A stretch of DNA of 64,000 nt. Origin: CAYOSF01 sp964406605. GTDB lineage: Bacteria > Chloroflexota > Dehalococcoidia > DSTF01 > RBG-16-68-14. Under the pieces are notes generated by a model. That model did no database searches. It saw only the letters and a program-made list of their open reading frames with translations, and was not told the DNA's origin. Positions within the stretch are counted from its first letter, which is position 1. Each line of letters opens with the position of its first letter. Shown piece by piece: positions 42,785 through 51,173 of this stretch. The stretch lies in the NCBI GenBank assembly GCA_964406605.1, contig CAYOSF010000009.1:1-64000 (forward strand). Direction: 5' to 3'. Made by a program: the position numbers and the translations under genes.

Positions 42785-43387
42785 CTACGCTGCAGCGTCC
42801 CCCATCCGCCTCCGAAGGCCCTCCAACACGTGGCCGCAAGCCAAGCCCAGATACCCACCCTCCTCGTAAGCCTGGGTCAGCCGCATGATGACCTCGTCGA
42901 GGGACGCGTTCACGATACCATCAACATCCTGCGCGCTCATCCTCTGGCCTTCTGCCGACCGGCCAATCTTGTCGACAGCGCGAGCGAAGATGCTATCGAC
43001 TACACCGTCGGTAATCAGGCCACTGATGATTACGCCGTCGGAAAAACCTTCAGCAACCTCATAGACCAATTCAACCAGAAGGTGGTCCATCTCCCTGTCC
43101 GGGACACCGTCGATGGGGCCAGTGATGGCTGTGTCGAGATCGGCGACCACGGTGCTATAGACTAGCCGCCGTAGGTGGCGCTGGAGGCGCCACCGTAATC
43201 TGTCACGGACTCGCCACCTGTTCTCATCCGACTGCCAGTTGCTTCCGCCCTGCCGTCGCACGGCACCTCCTTTCCGTCGGTTCCACGTGCTCCACTCGCT
43301 GTCGCGAGTGACTGGCCGCTCGCTATCCACGCGCGGCTTCTCCTCAAGTGTTTGTCGGTTCCATGCGAACCCAGCATCAGGCCTCAC
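42785..43387 (-). CDS. Hypothetical helical protein
   Basis: 200 aa from GTG at 43387. The N-terminal 60 residues are basic and Arg-rich; residues about 75-200 are helical and amphipathic (VYSTVVADLDTAITGPIDG, MDHLLVELVYEVAEGFSDGV, DVDGIVNASLDEVIMRLTQA). No family recognised and the start may lie further in. It is convergent with the TPR-like gene. Confidence 0.5.
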   Translation of the reverse strand: MRPDAGFAWNRQTLEEKPRVDSERPVTRDSEWSTWNRRKGGAVRRQGGSNWQSDENRWRVRDRLRWRLQRHLRRLVYSTVVADLDTAITGPIDGVPDREMDHLLVELVYEVAEGFSDGVIISGLITDGVVDSIFARAVDKIGRSAEGQRMSAQDVDGIVNASLDEVIMRLTQAYEEGGYLGLACGHVLEGLRRRMGDAAA

Positions 43388-43731
43388 CCGAATGGAATGT
43401 ACGTGCTACGCTGGCGCCGCACCCGCACCCCTGGGGCATCGCGCCCTGGCCCAGCCATACACCGAAGATACCTCACGTCCGGCCGCCAGCGGGCAGCCCT
43501 TACTCGCACCGCCCCAGCGGCCCCCGACACCGCCTGCCTGCAGGATTCTACCCCTCCGCGAAAGGAGTTCACCCCTCCATCAGAATCCCGAATTCCCCTT
43601 GCCCTACCCGCACGCACGTGCTAATATCGGCCTAGAGTTCGAGCATTTGTTCTGCGCTAAATGTCAATCCGCGTAGACAGAAGAAACACGTTTCTGCAAA
43701 ACGAACTCATCATCGTAGGAGGTGGTTGGCG
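43388..43731. other. Intergenic region, nothing recognised
   Basis: Several open frames overlap here in one direction but have biased, Pro-rich content and no ribosome binding sites. TAGGAGGTGGTTGGC at the end is the ribosome binding site of the next gene. Confidence 0.4.
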
Positions 43732-44301
43732 ATGGCTAGGACTAGGTCCCACGGTGGAGACGGAAGAAGAGGCGGGCCCATCACTCAGGCTGGAAAGCGG
43801 ATAGCCAGCCGCAACGCCCTCACGCACGGCATCACCTCCACCAACCCTGTCATCGAGGGCATGGAGCGCGAGTCCGACTGGCTTCACCACTTGGACGGCA
43901 TTGTCGACAGCCTGAGTCCCCAGGGCGGCCTGGAGCAGGCCCTCGCCGAGCGCGTCGCCCTCCTTCTCTGGCGTCTCCACCGTGTCATGCGCTACGAGGT
44001 CGCCGTCACCACCCGCCAGGTTGAGGACACCGAGTCCCAAGTCGTCCTTGCCGAGGCCTACATCCAGGGCACCCTCACCAAGGGCGAGCCCCCCGAGCTG
44101 GAACCCGGCCAAATCGAGCGCACGCAGCCCACGCGCCTAATTCCTGCTGGCGACGCCCTCGACAAGATCCTACGCTACGAATCCCACCTGCACAGGCAGT
44201 ACCTCCAGACCCTCCACGAAATCGAAGCCATCCAGGCGCGCCGCAGCGGTGAGCGGGCACCTCTCGCCCGCCTCGACATCAGCGCGCCCCCGCTCAATTG
44301 A
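43732..44301 (+). CDS. Hypothetical protein of the 'GK-SRNALTHG' family
   Basis: 189 aa; ATG at 43732 follows TAGGAGGTGGTTGGCG. The N-terminal GPITQAGKRIASRNALTHGI matches a short motif seen in many small proteins of phage- or transposon-rich genomes (consensus like GKARSSRNALKHG), whose role is unknown. The remainder is helical (LEQALAERVALLLWRLHRVM, KILRYESHLHRQYLQTLHEI). It supports an accessory nature for the region. Confidence 0.65.
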   Translation: MARTRSHGGDGRRGGPITQAGKRIASRNALTHGITSTNPVIEGMERESDWLHHLDGIVDSLSPQGGLEQALAERVALLLWRLHRVMRYEVAVTTRQVEDTESQVVLAEAYIQGTLTKGEPPELEPGQIERTQPTRLIPAGDALDKILRYESHLHRQYLQTLHEIEAIQARRSGERAPLARLDISAPPLN

Positions 44302-44587
44302 ACGTTTATCCCTTCCCAGGTAGGTCCTGCCGATCGCTGCTTTCGTGCCACCCTGAGCCTGTCGAAGGGTCTGGCATCCGTGTCCGCCAACTTCCCGTTT
44401 CCTCACACCCTACCCACCTCGTAGAGGCGCATAGCTATACGCCCAAACGCTCTCATGCCCCAGCCTTCAGGCTCGGGCGGCCTGCCTCGCTCCTTGCTCG
44501 CGCCCGCCGCCAACTGGGCATCCTACCCTCCGCCACCCGGTACCCTCACTCGTGCTATGCTGTGCCCACATCGAGGAGGAGGCGGAG
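44302..44587. other. Intergenic region with a CCCTGAGC...GAAGGG repeat
   Basis: CCCTGAGCCTGTCGAAGGG (44351-44369) is a copy of a short dispersed palindrome widespread in environmental bacteria; a variant CCCTGAGCGAAGTCGAAGGG lies at 49519-49538. Nothing else is recognised. Confidence 0.6.
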
Positions 44588-45553
44588 ATGGTCGAAGAGC
44601 GTACTCGCGCGGCGGCCGACATCAGGGATGTGGCCGACCGGGTGCGGGAGAACATCGGCCGGGTGATCGTCGGCCGCGACGAGGTCGTCGAGCTGGCCCT
44701 CGTCGCGTTGCTGGCCGACGGCCACGTGCTGATCGAGGACGTGCCGGGCATCGGCAAGACCACCCTGGCGAAGGCCATCGCCCGGAGCGTCGGCTGCTCC
44801 TTCAAACGCATCCAGTTCACGCCGGACCTGATGCCCTCGGACGTGACCGGCATCCACTACTACAACCAGAAGTCGGGCGAGTTCGAGTTCCGGCCCGGCC
44901 CCATCATCGCCCACATCGTCCTCGCCGACGAGATCAACCGGGCTACGCCCCGCACCCAGAGCGCCCTCCTGGAGGCGATGGAGGAGCGCCAGGTGACCAT
45001 CGACGGCGTGACCATGCCCCTGCCCGCGCCGTTCCTGGTGCTCGCCACACAGAACCCCATCGAGCTGGAAGGGACGTTCCCGCTGCCTGAGGCGCAGCTC
45101 GACCGCTTCCTGATGCGGGTACGCATCGGCTACCCGACCGAGGGCGAGGAGGACGACATCCTCCTCCGCTTCGAGACGGAGAACCCGCTCGAGACGCTGG
45201 AGCCGGTCGTGGAGGCCGAGGAACTGGTCCGGCTCCGAGGGATGGTGCCGCACGTTCACTGCGAGCCCTCGGTGCGACGCTATCTAATCGCCCTGGTCCA
45301 GGCGACGCGCCGGCATCCGGCCCTGGACCTGGGAGCCAGCCCGCGCGCCAGCCTGGCGCTGTTCCGCGCCTCTCGGGCCTTGGCCGCGATTCGAGGCCGC
45401 GATTACGTGCTTCCCGATGACGTCAAGTTCCTGGCGCCCTTCCTGCTGCCCCATCGCCTGATCCTCGGCTCCCAGAGCCGCCTGCGCGGCCGGGACGCCG
45501 CCGGCGTGCTGGACGAGGTGCTGGCGGAGGTGGCGACGCCCGTCGAGGGCTGA
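44588..45553 (+). CDS. MoxR-family AAA+ ATPase
   Basis: 321 aa from ATG at 44588 (RBS GAGGAGGAGGCGGAG). Walker A is EDVPGIGKTTLAKAIA, Walker B HIVLADEINRATPRTQ, then sensor 1 VLATQNPIELEGTFPLPEAQ and the C-terminal lid with SPRASLALFRASRALAAI. MoxR ATPases act as chaperones that mature or insert cofactors into partner complexes, often with VWA/DUF58 proteins. The next gene is a DUF58 protein one base further on, so they form an operon. Confidence 0.93.
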   Translation: MVEERTRAAADIRDVADRVRENIGRVIVGRDEVVELALVALLADGHVLIEDVPGIGKTTLAKAIARSVGCSFKRIQFTPDLMPSDVTGIHYYNQKSGEFEFRPGPIIAHIVLADEINRATPRTQSALLEAMEERQVTIDGVTMPLPAPFLVLATQNPIELEGTFPLPEAQLDRFLMRVRIGYPTEGEEDDILLRFETENPLETLEPVVEAEELVRLRGMVPHVHCEPSVRRYLIALVQATRRHPALDLGASPRASLALFRASRALAAIRGRDYVLPDDVKFLAPFLLPHRLILGSQSRLRGRDAAGVLDEVLAEVATPVEG

Positions 45554-45554
45554 C

Positions 45555-46793
45555 GTGCTCCTGCGCGGCGCCTGGTTGCCTCTCGGCGTGGCCCTCGTCA
45601 TCGTCGGCCTGATAGGCAGATCCGGGCCGGTGGTCGCGCTGGGCGTCTTCGTGCTGCTGGCGGGAGGGCTCGCCCGCCTGTGGGGCGACCGGTCGCTGGA
45701 CCGCGTCGAGTTCGACCGGCTGCTGCCTGAGACGCGCGCCTTCCCCGGTGAGCGGCTCCGGCTCACCTATCGGCTGACCAATCGCAAGATGATCCCGCTG
45801 CCCTGGCTGGAGCTGCGGGACCAGCTACCCGAACGCCTCGCGCCCACCGACCTGGCACTGCCGTCTGCCGGAATGCCTGGGACGAAATCGTACACCCGGA
45901 GCACGCACCTTGGCTGGTATGAGCGGACGGCGTGGTCGCTCGACCTGCCCTGCCCGGAGCGGGGGTTCTATCGTCTAGGCCCGGCCCGGCTGCGTTCCGG
46001 CGACGGCTTCGGCCTGTTCACCAGCCAGCGAGGGGAGGAGCGCACCGCCGGCGTGGTCGTCTATCCTCGCACCCTGCCTCTGCCCGATCTGGGGCTTCCC
46101 GCCGCCCGGCCGCTCGGCGAGCGAAAGGGGCACGAGCGCGTCTTTGAGGACCCGCTGCGCATCGCCGGGGTCCGGGAGTATCAACCGGGCGACCCCATCC
46201 GGCGCATCGACTGGAAGGCGACGGCGCGGCACGGCGCGCTCCGGTCGCGCGTCTACGAACCCTCCACCACGCATCACCTGATCGTGGCCCACAACGTCGA
46301 CACGCTGGAGCGTCCGTGGCAGGGATACGTCCCGGAACTGCTCGAGGCGGGCATTGTCGTGGCCGCCTCCGTGGCCCGCTGGGCGCATGAGTCTCGATAC
46401 GCCGTCGGTCTGTTCAGCAACGGCAGCCTGCCTGAATCGGACCAGCCCATCAGCATCGCGCCGGGCCGCGCGCCCGACCAACTGTCGCGCATCCTGGAGG
46501 CGCTCGGGGGCATCGGACCGATGACGATGACCTCGCTGGCGTCCCTGCTCGAGCGCGAGAGCCACTCGCTTCCGCTCGGCGCGACGGTGGCCCTCGTTAC
46601 GGCGCTCATGCCGGAACCGCTAGCGGCCGTCCTGCGACGCCTGCACGACTCCGGCCACCAGGTGGCGGTGCTTGCTTTGGTTGACGACGACTGGTCCGAT
46701 CTGGTGGGTGAGATCGCCGTCAGGCGCGTGGCACAGCCTGCCTTCGCGCAGGACGACGTTCCGGACGATCGGGTAAGGACCGGTTCGCCATGA
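45555..46793 (+). CDS. DUF58-domain protein
   Basis: 412 aa from GTG at 45555. Two N-terminal TM segments (about 8-40) are followed by a beta-rich domain and the DUF58 core at about 195-245: RIAGVREYQPGDPIRRIDWKA followed by TARHGALRSRVYEP. The C-terminal half resembles a VWA-like fold but lacks a full MIDAS. It ends with a 4-base ATGA overlap with the next gene. The MoxR-DUF58-membrane protein set is linked in other bacteria to envelope assembly or secretion. Confidence 0.9.
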   Translation: MLLRGAWLPLGVALVIVGLIGRSGPVVALGVFVLLAGGLARLWGDRSLDRVEFDRLLPETRAFPGERLRLTYRLTNRKMIPLPWLELRDQLPERLAPTDLALPSAGMPGTKSYTRSTHLGWYERTAWSLDLPCPERGFYRLGPARLRSGDGFGLFTSQRGEERTAGVVVYPRTLPLPDLGLPAARPLGERKGHERVFEDPLRIAGVREYQPGDPIRRIDWKATARHGALRSRVYEPSTTHHLIVAHNVDTLERPWQGYVPELLEAGIVVAASVARWAHESRYAVGLFSNGSLPESDQPISIAPGRAPDQLSRILEALGGIGPMTMTSLASLLERESHSLPLGATVALVTALMPEPLAAVLRRLHDSGHQVAVLALVDDDWSDLVGEIAVRRVAQPAFAQDDVPDDRVRTGSP

Positions 46794-48154
46794 ACGGGCG
46801 TGCCCTCGCCGCGGAGGTGGCAGCTCTCGTTGCGGTGGTGCTCTTCGTGTACGGCGGCACCGCGCTCGGCACCGCCCTCGTCGGCGACGGCGCGTCGGCA
46901 TCCTTCGGGGCGGCCGCCGCCGCCGTTGTGCTCTCCTATGGGCTGTCCCGCCTGCTTCAGCAATTCGATGTCAGCGAGGAGGCGGTCCGTCTCTGGGGCG
47001 TCGTCCTTTCGGTAGCGCTGTTCTATCTCATCTTGCGAGTCGAGATCGCCGGCGACCCGTACCTCTGGGAGTTGGGCTGGCTGCCGGATCTGGTCTCGCA
47101 TCCCGGAACGACCCTGGAGGGCCGCGCCGGCGACGTGACCGAATTCGTGCTGTTGGGAATGGCCTGGCTCTACGGCGTGCTGCGCGGCGCGCGCGCGCTC
47201 ACCTTCGAGGGACTGCTGGTCGAGTCGAGCGTGGGTCTGATCGTCGTTCTGGTCGCCGGCGCCTTCGCCCCCGCGGCGGATGCGCCCGGCGCCCTCCGCT
47301 GGCTGCCGGCCCCGTACATGTTCGCCGCCCTGCTGTCGCTCGCCTTGGTGCACCTGGAGACGGTGGACGCGGACCGACGCCGTCCCTTCCCCGGTGTTTG
47401 GATGGCCTGGATCGGCGCCTCCCTCGCCGCCATTGCCGGACTGGCGGTGCTGGCGTCGCTGTTCGATCCGCCCTCGTTTCGGGCCGTGGGCGAGGGACTC
47501 GCACTTGTCGGTCGAACCGTCGGCCTGGCAGCGGCCTTCGTGCTCGGACCTGTGTTCTACGGCGTCGCCTGGGTTGTGGAGCAGCTCGTGGGCTGGGTTG
47601 CAACCGACGAGCCGTTCACGCCGGAGAGCACGGACGATCTGCTTGAGCAGGTGAGGAAGGAGCAGGGCGAGCAGGCAGGCTGGGTGAACGTGCTGGGCTA
47701 CGTCCTGCGCGGCGGAGCAGTGGCGCTGGTGGTCGTGCTGGTCATGGTTGGCCTGTGGCTCGCGTTCCGCCGGCTGCGGCGTAGACAGGACGAGGTGACG
47801 GAAGTGCGTGAGGAGGTGGCGGCGGAGGCCGCCAGCCCGCTCGGTGACCTGCGGGCCATGCTGGCTGGTGCGCTGGGACGGCTGCGCGGCCGGGCGAGAC
47901 CGGAGCCGAGAGACGCAATCGGGCGGCTGTACGTTTCGATGGTGCGGCGGGCGGCGGCCCGGGGACTCGCGCGCCCCCCGGCGGCGACAGCGCTGGAGTT
48001 CGCTCCCCGGCTGGAGGAGCACTTTGGAACCGCCGTCCCGGGTGAGATCAGCCGGGCGTACTCGAGCGCGCGCTACGGCGCTCGCCCGCCGCCGCGGGAA
48101 GAGCTGGAGGGGCTGCACGACCGCTGGGGCGAGATCGAGCGACGCGCGACGTAA
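46790..48154 (+). CDS. Multi-pass membrane protein with DUF4129 C-terminus
   Basis: 454 aa. About eight hydrophobic segments fill residues 5-260, with another near 320-340. The cytoplasmic end (about 375-450) carries the DUF4129 signature: DAIGRLYVSMVRRAAARGLA, PPAATALEFAPRLEEHF, ISRAYSSARYG. In related clusters this domain is fused to or follows a transglutaminase; no transglutaminase domain is found here. It is translationally coupled to the DUF58 gene. Confidence 0.85.
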   Translation: MNGRALAAEVAALVAVVLFVYGGTALGTALVGDGASASFGAAAAAVVLSYGLSRLLQQFDVSEEAVRLWGVVLSVALFYLILRVEIAGDPYLWELGWLPDLVSHPGTTLEGRAGDVTEFVLLGMAWLYGVLRGARALTFEGLLVESSVGLIVVLVAGAFAPAADAPGALRWLPAPYMFAALLSLALVHLETVDADRRRPFPGVWMAWIGASLAAIAGLAVLASLFDPPSFRAVGEGLALVGRTVGLAAAFVLGPVFYGVAWVVEQLVGWVATDEPFTPESTDDLLEQVRKEQGEQAGWVNVLGYVLRGGAVALVVVLVMVGLWLAFRRLRRRQDEVTEVREEVAAEAASPLGDLRAMLAGALGRLRGRARPEPRDAIGRLYVSMVRRAAARGLARPPAATALEFAPRLEEHFGTAVPGEISRAYSSARYGARPPPREELEGLHDRWGEIERRAT

Positions 48155-48202
48155 GCCGAAGCGGACGCTGGGCCTCCGCCGCTCATGGTACGATCCAGAA
48201 CG

Positions 48203-49381
48203 ATGGCCGAGCCGCTCTCCCTCTACGTCCACATTCCCTTCTGCGCGTCCAAGTGCGGCTACTGCGACTTCAACTCCTACGCCGGACAGGAGCACCTGAT
48301 CCCGGCCTACTCGAGGGCAATGGTGTGCGAGGCCCGGCTCTGGCGCCAGACCACCGCGGGCAGGCCGCTGACAACGGTCTTCTTCGGCGGCGGCACCCCC
48401 AGCCTCCTGCCCGTGGATGATCTTGCCACCATCATGGACGGCCTGCGCGCCGCCTTCGACGTCAGCCCGGATGCGGAGGTGACGCTGGAGGCGAACCCGG
48501 GCTCGGTGGACCAAGCGTACCTGCGCGCGCTCCTCGACCTCGGCTTCAACCGCCTCAGTCTTGGCGTGCAGAGCTTCCACGACGACGAGCTTCAGGCATT
48601 GGGGCGGATCCACTCCGCGGAAGACGCCAGGGAGGCCGTTCGGGACGCCCGCGCGGCCGGGTTCGGCAACGTGAGCCTGGACCTCATCTTCGGTCTGCCG
48701 GAGCAGGGCATGGAGCCCTGGCGTGGGAGCGTCGAGGAGGCGGTGGCCCTCGCGCCCGAGCACCTTTCTCTATACGCGCTAACGGTGGAGGAAGGCACGC
48801 CCCTGGCGCGCGACGTGGCCGAAGGACGCACGCGGGCGCCCGACCCCGACATCCAAGCTGATCAGTACGAGTGGGCACGGGAGCGGCTGGCGCGCGCCGG
48901 CTTCGAGCACTACGAGATCTCCAACTGGGCTCGGTCCGGGTATCGCTGCCGTCACAACCTTGGCTGCTGGGAGTGTCGGGAGTACCTGGGGCTGGGTGCG
49001 GGCGCCCACTCGTTCCTGGACGGCGCACGCGTCGCCAACGCCGAAGCCCCTGCGGAGTATCTCTCGCTTGTGGAGCAGGCGTGGGAGGAGACGGGCGCAG
49101 GAGCAGGTAGGACGCCGATGCGGCAGGTCGTCTCACGCGAGCCGCTCACACCTGAGCTCGCGATGGCCGACGCCCTGGTCCTGGGCCTACGGCTGGTCGA
49201 GGGGGTGAGCCTGACGGGCTTTCGGGAGCGCTTCGCCACGGACGCGATGGACGCATTCGGCGAAAGGCTGGCGGAGCCCCTGGCTCACGGGCTGGTCGAG
49301 ACCGCCGGTGGGCGTTTGCGCCTGACTGATCGCGGCCGCCTGCTCGGCAACGAGGTCTTCGCCCGGCTGCTGCCCGACTAG
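48203..49381 (+). CDS. hemW: Radical SAM heme chaperone HemW
   Basis: 392 aa from ATG at 48203; an upstream ATG at 48185 would add six residues. It opens with LYVHIPFCASKCGYCDFNSY, giving the C-x3-C-x2-C of the 4Fe-4S cluster plus the fourth HemW cysteine context. Further family motifs are TVFFGGGTPSLLP, EANPGSVD, RLSLGVQSF, DLIFGLPEQ and the C-terminal HemN_C region (HYEISNWAR, CRHNLGCWE). HemW delivers heme to proteins; it is often misnamed coproporphyrinogen III oxidase. Confidence 0.93.
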   Translation: MAEPLSLYVHIPFCASKCGYCDFNSYAGQEHLIPAYSRAMVCEARLWRQTTAGRPLTTVFFGGGTPSLLPVDDLATIMDGLRAAFDVSPDAEVTLEANPGSVDQAYLRALLDLGFNRLSLGVQSFHDDELQALGRIHSAEDAREAVRDARAAGFGNVSLDLIFGLPEQGMEPWRGSVEEAVALAPEHLSLYALTVEEGTPLARDVAEGRTRAPDPDIQADQYEWARERLARAGFEHYEISNWARSGYRCRHNLGCWECREYLGLGAGAHSFLDGARVANAEAPAEYLSLVEQAWEETGAGAGRTPMRQVVSREPLTPELAMADALVLGLRLVEGVSLTGFRERFATDAMDAFGERLAEPLAHGLVETAGGRLRLTDRGRLLGNEVFARLLPD

Positions 49382-49518
49382 CAGCGTCCCGGCGACGGCG
49401 GCCGGCGCTTGCGGCGTCGTGGTAGGATCGGCGACACTTGCGTGGCAGGCTGGTGAAGATCAGCACGAGAGTGAGGGTGCGGGGCGCCTGAGGCGCCCTG
49501 CCGGGGTTCGGGGGCTTG

Positions 49519-49538
49519 CCCTGAGCGAAGTCGAAGGG
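49519..49538. repeat. CCCTGAGCGAAGTCGAAGGG dispersed palindrome
   Basis: This variant of the repeat at 44351-44369 lies in the 266-bp gap between hemW and the nitroreductase gene. The rest of the gap shows GC-rich hairpins but no gene. Confidence 0.6.
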
Positions 49539-49647
49539 GTGTCCCCCCGAATGCATTCCTGAGGCCGCGAGCCGCCCTTCCTTGGAAGGATGGCCGGGCG
49601 GCGAGGGGCCGCTCTGGTCACCTTGCCGGAAGAGAGAGGGGATCGCC

Positions 49648-50139
49648 ATGGACGCCTACGCGTGCATCCGCACCAAGCGGGACAGCCGGGCCTATTCGGA
49701 TCAGCCCATATCGGAGGAGTCGCTGCAGCGCATCCTTCAGGCGGGCCGGATGGCCGGCAGCTCCAAGAACACTCAGCCCTGGGCCTTCATCGTGCTCCGG
49801 GACGACAAACGCAAGGCCGAGCTTGCCGCGTGCGGGCAGTTTGCCGCGCACATACCCTCGGCCCCCGTCGTTATCGCCGTCATCCTCACGCCCGGCGGGA
49901 TCGGTTTCGATGGTGGACGAGCGGCCCAAAACATGATGCTGGCCGCCTGGGCCGAGGGCATCACCTCCTGCCCCGTGTCTATGCACGATGACGAGTGTGC
50001 GACGCGCGTCCTGGGCCTGCCGGAAGGACACCGCGTGGCCATCGTTCTCGCGCTCGGCTACCCGGCATCTGAGGAGTCGCGCCATCGGGGCATCGCCCGC
50101 ACCCAGCTAGCGGAGCTGGTGCGCTATGATCGGTGGTGA
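49648..50139 (+). CDS. Nitroreductase-family protein
   Basis: 163 aa from ATG at 49648 (RBS AGAGAGAGGGGATC). The FMN-binding nitroreductase signature is present: CIRTKRDSRAYSDQPISEES, RMAGSSKNTQPW, and GGRAAQNMMLAAWAEGITSC before the C-terminal HRVAIVLALGYPA. It is short, as in the FMN-dependent family of SagB/BluB-like small proteins. Substrate unknown. Its stop TGA overlaps the ATG of the PAP2 gene. The 3' end of this gene recurs as broken copies at 50829-51034 and 55585-55764. Confidence 0.88.
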   Translation: MDAYACIRTKRDSRAYSDQPISEESLQRILQAGRMAGSSKNTQPWAFIVLRDDKRKAELAACGQFAAHIPSAPVVIAVILTPGGIGFDGGRAAQNMMLAAWAEGITSCPVSMHDDECATRVLGLPEGHRVAIVLALGYPASEESRHRGIARTQLAELVRYDRW

Positions 50140-50759
50140 TGGCCAACGTGGACTGGAGTATCTTCCACTGGCTGAATGGTCAGGCTGGTAGCCATCCATG
50201 GCTGGATCGGCTGGGCAAGCTGGCGGCGACGGATCTTGCGGTGGTCATCATCGTGACGCTCGTTGCGGGTTGGCTGGTGACCGTTGCCTGGCACCTCTGG
50301 CGGGAACGTGAGCTTCCGCGCGGACTGCTGATCGTGGTCTTGGTGGCAGGCCTGTCCGTGGTAGCTGGGCTCGGTGTGAACCGGCTCATCAGCTCGATCT
50401 GGTTTCGCCCGCGGCCTTACGATAGCCATCTCGGAGCGCACCTCCTCGTTCCGCGGTCAGGTGACGCGTCGTTCCCCTCGGATCATGGGACGGCCGGCTT
50501 CGCGCTGTCGCTGAGCACAGTCCGAAGGCTGCCGTATACGGGAGCCCTTGTACTTGCGGAGACGGTGTTGCTCAGTATCGGCCGCGTCTTTGTCGGACTC
50601 CACTACCCAGGCGACATACTGGGCGGCCTGGCCGTCGCCGCTGTTGTGGTACTTGCGATAACGCGGTTTGCGGATCTCGCTGCCGGTCCCATCGACCGGG
50701 CGGTAGAATTGGTAAACGCGCACGCTAAGCGAAGAGGCTGGCCACTCCGACTAGGCTAG
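50139..50759 (+). CDS. PAP2-superfamily membrane phosphatase
   Basis: 206 aa. Five or six TM helices surround the acid-phosphatase motifs: RPRPYD (motif 1, a short form of K-x6-RP), FPSDHGTAGFAL (motif 2, PSGH-like with PSDH) and GRVFVGLHYPGDILGG (motif 3 with His and Asp). Members remove phosphate from lipid pyrophosphates such as undecaprenyl pyrophosphate or phosphatidic acid. The ATG overlaps the nitroreductase stop, so the pair is co-transcribed. Confidence 0.88.
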   Translation: MANVDWSIFHWLNGQAGSHPWLDRLGKLAATDLAVVIIVTLVAGWLVTVAWHLWRERELPRGLLIVVLVAGLSVVAGLGVNRLISSIWFRPRPYDSHLGAHLLVPRSGDASFPSDHGTAGFALSLSTVRRLPYTGALVLAETVLLSIGRVFVGLHYPGDILGGLAVAAVVVLAITRFADLAAGPIDRAVELVNAHAKRRGWPLRLG

Positions 50760-50828
50760 GCGGGCGTGGCACGAACACGCAGCGGCCAGCAGCGCGTCGA
50801 AGGTGTACCGAAGTTCCTCCGGGGTGGC

Positions 50829-51034
50829 CGAGGGCGTCACCTCCTGCCCCGTCTCCATGCCTGTCCGCCCCAGGCGGGCACGACCCGGAGTGCACCACGC
50901 GGGTGCTGGGTCTGCCGGAAGGGCACCGCGTGGCCATAGTCCTCGCCTTCGGCTACCCGGCAACCGAGGAGTCGCGCCGCTGGGGCATCGCCCGCACTCA
51001 GCTAGCGGAGCTGGTGCACCAGGAGCGGTGGTGA
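50829..51034 (+). pseudogene. Nitroreductase 3' fragment (copy A)
   Basis: From GGTGGCCGAGGGCGTCACC to GAGCGGTGGTGA the sequence follows the last 60 codons of the gene at 49648-50139. It is frameshifted by an inserted palindrome TGTCCGCCCCAGGCGGGCA (50862-50880), and no N-terminal part is present. The last residues read HQERW, as in copy B, not RYDRW as in the intact gene. Confidence 0.85.
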
Positions 51035-51173
51035 GGGAAAGCCCGGGTCGCAGCGCCTCGTGCCCCGCCGGAACGGGCGTTCGCATCTTGGGCGCTTAAG
51101 AGGGCCGCCCCCTAGCGCCCAGATTCTCGTTGAGGCGACGACAGGACAGTGGTACGCTACGGGTGACGCCGAG

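Noticed and set aside
46274..48763. Minus-strand open frame of 829 codons across the DUF58, DUF4129 and hemW genes
   Set aside because: It overlaps three genes with clear family motifs in the other direction; its product is Arg/His/Gln-rich and without any recognisable domain.
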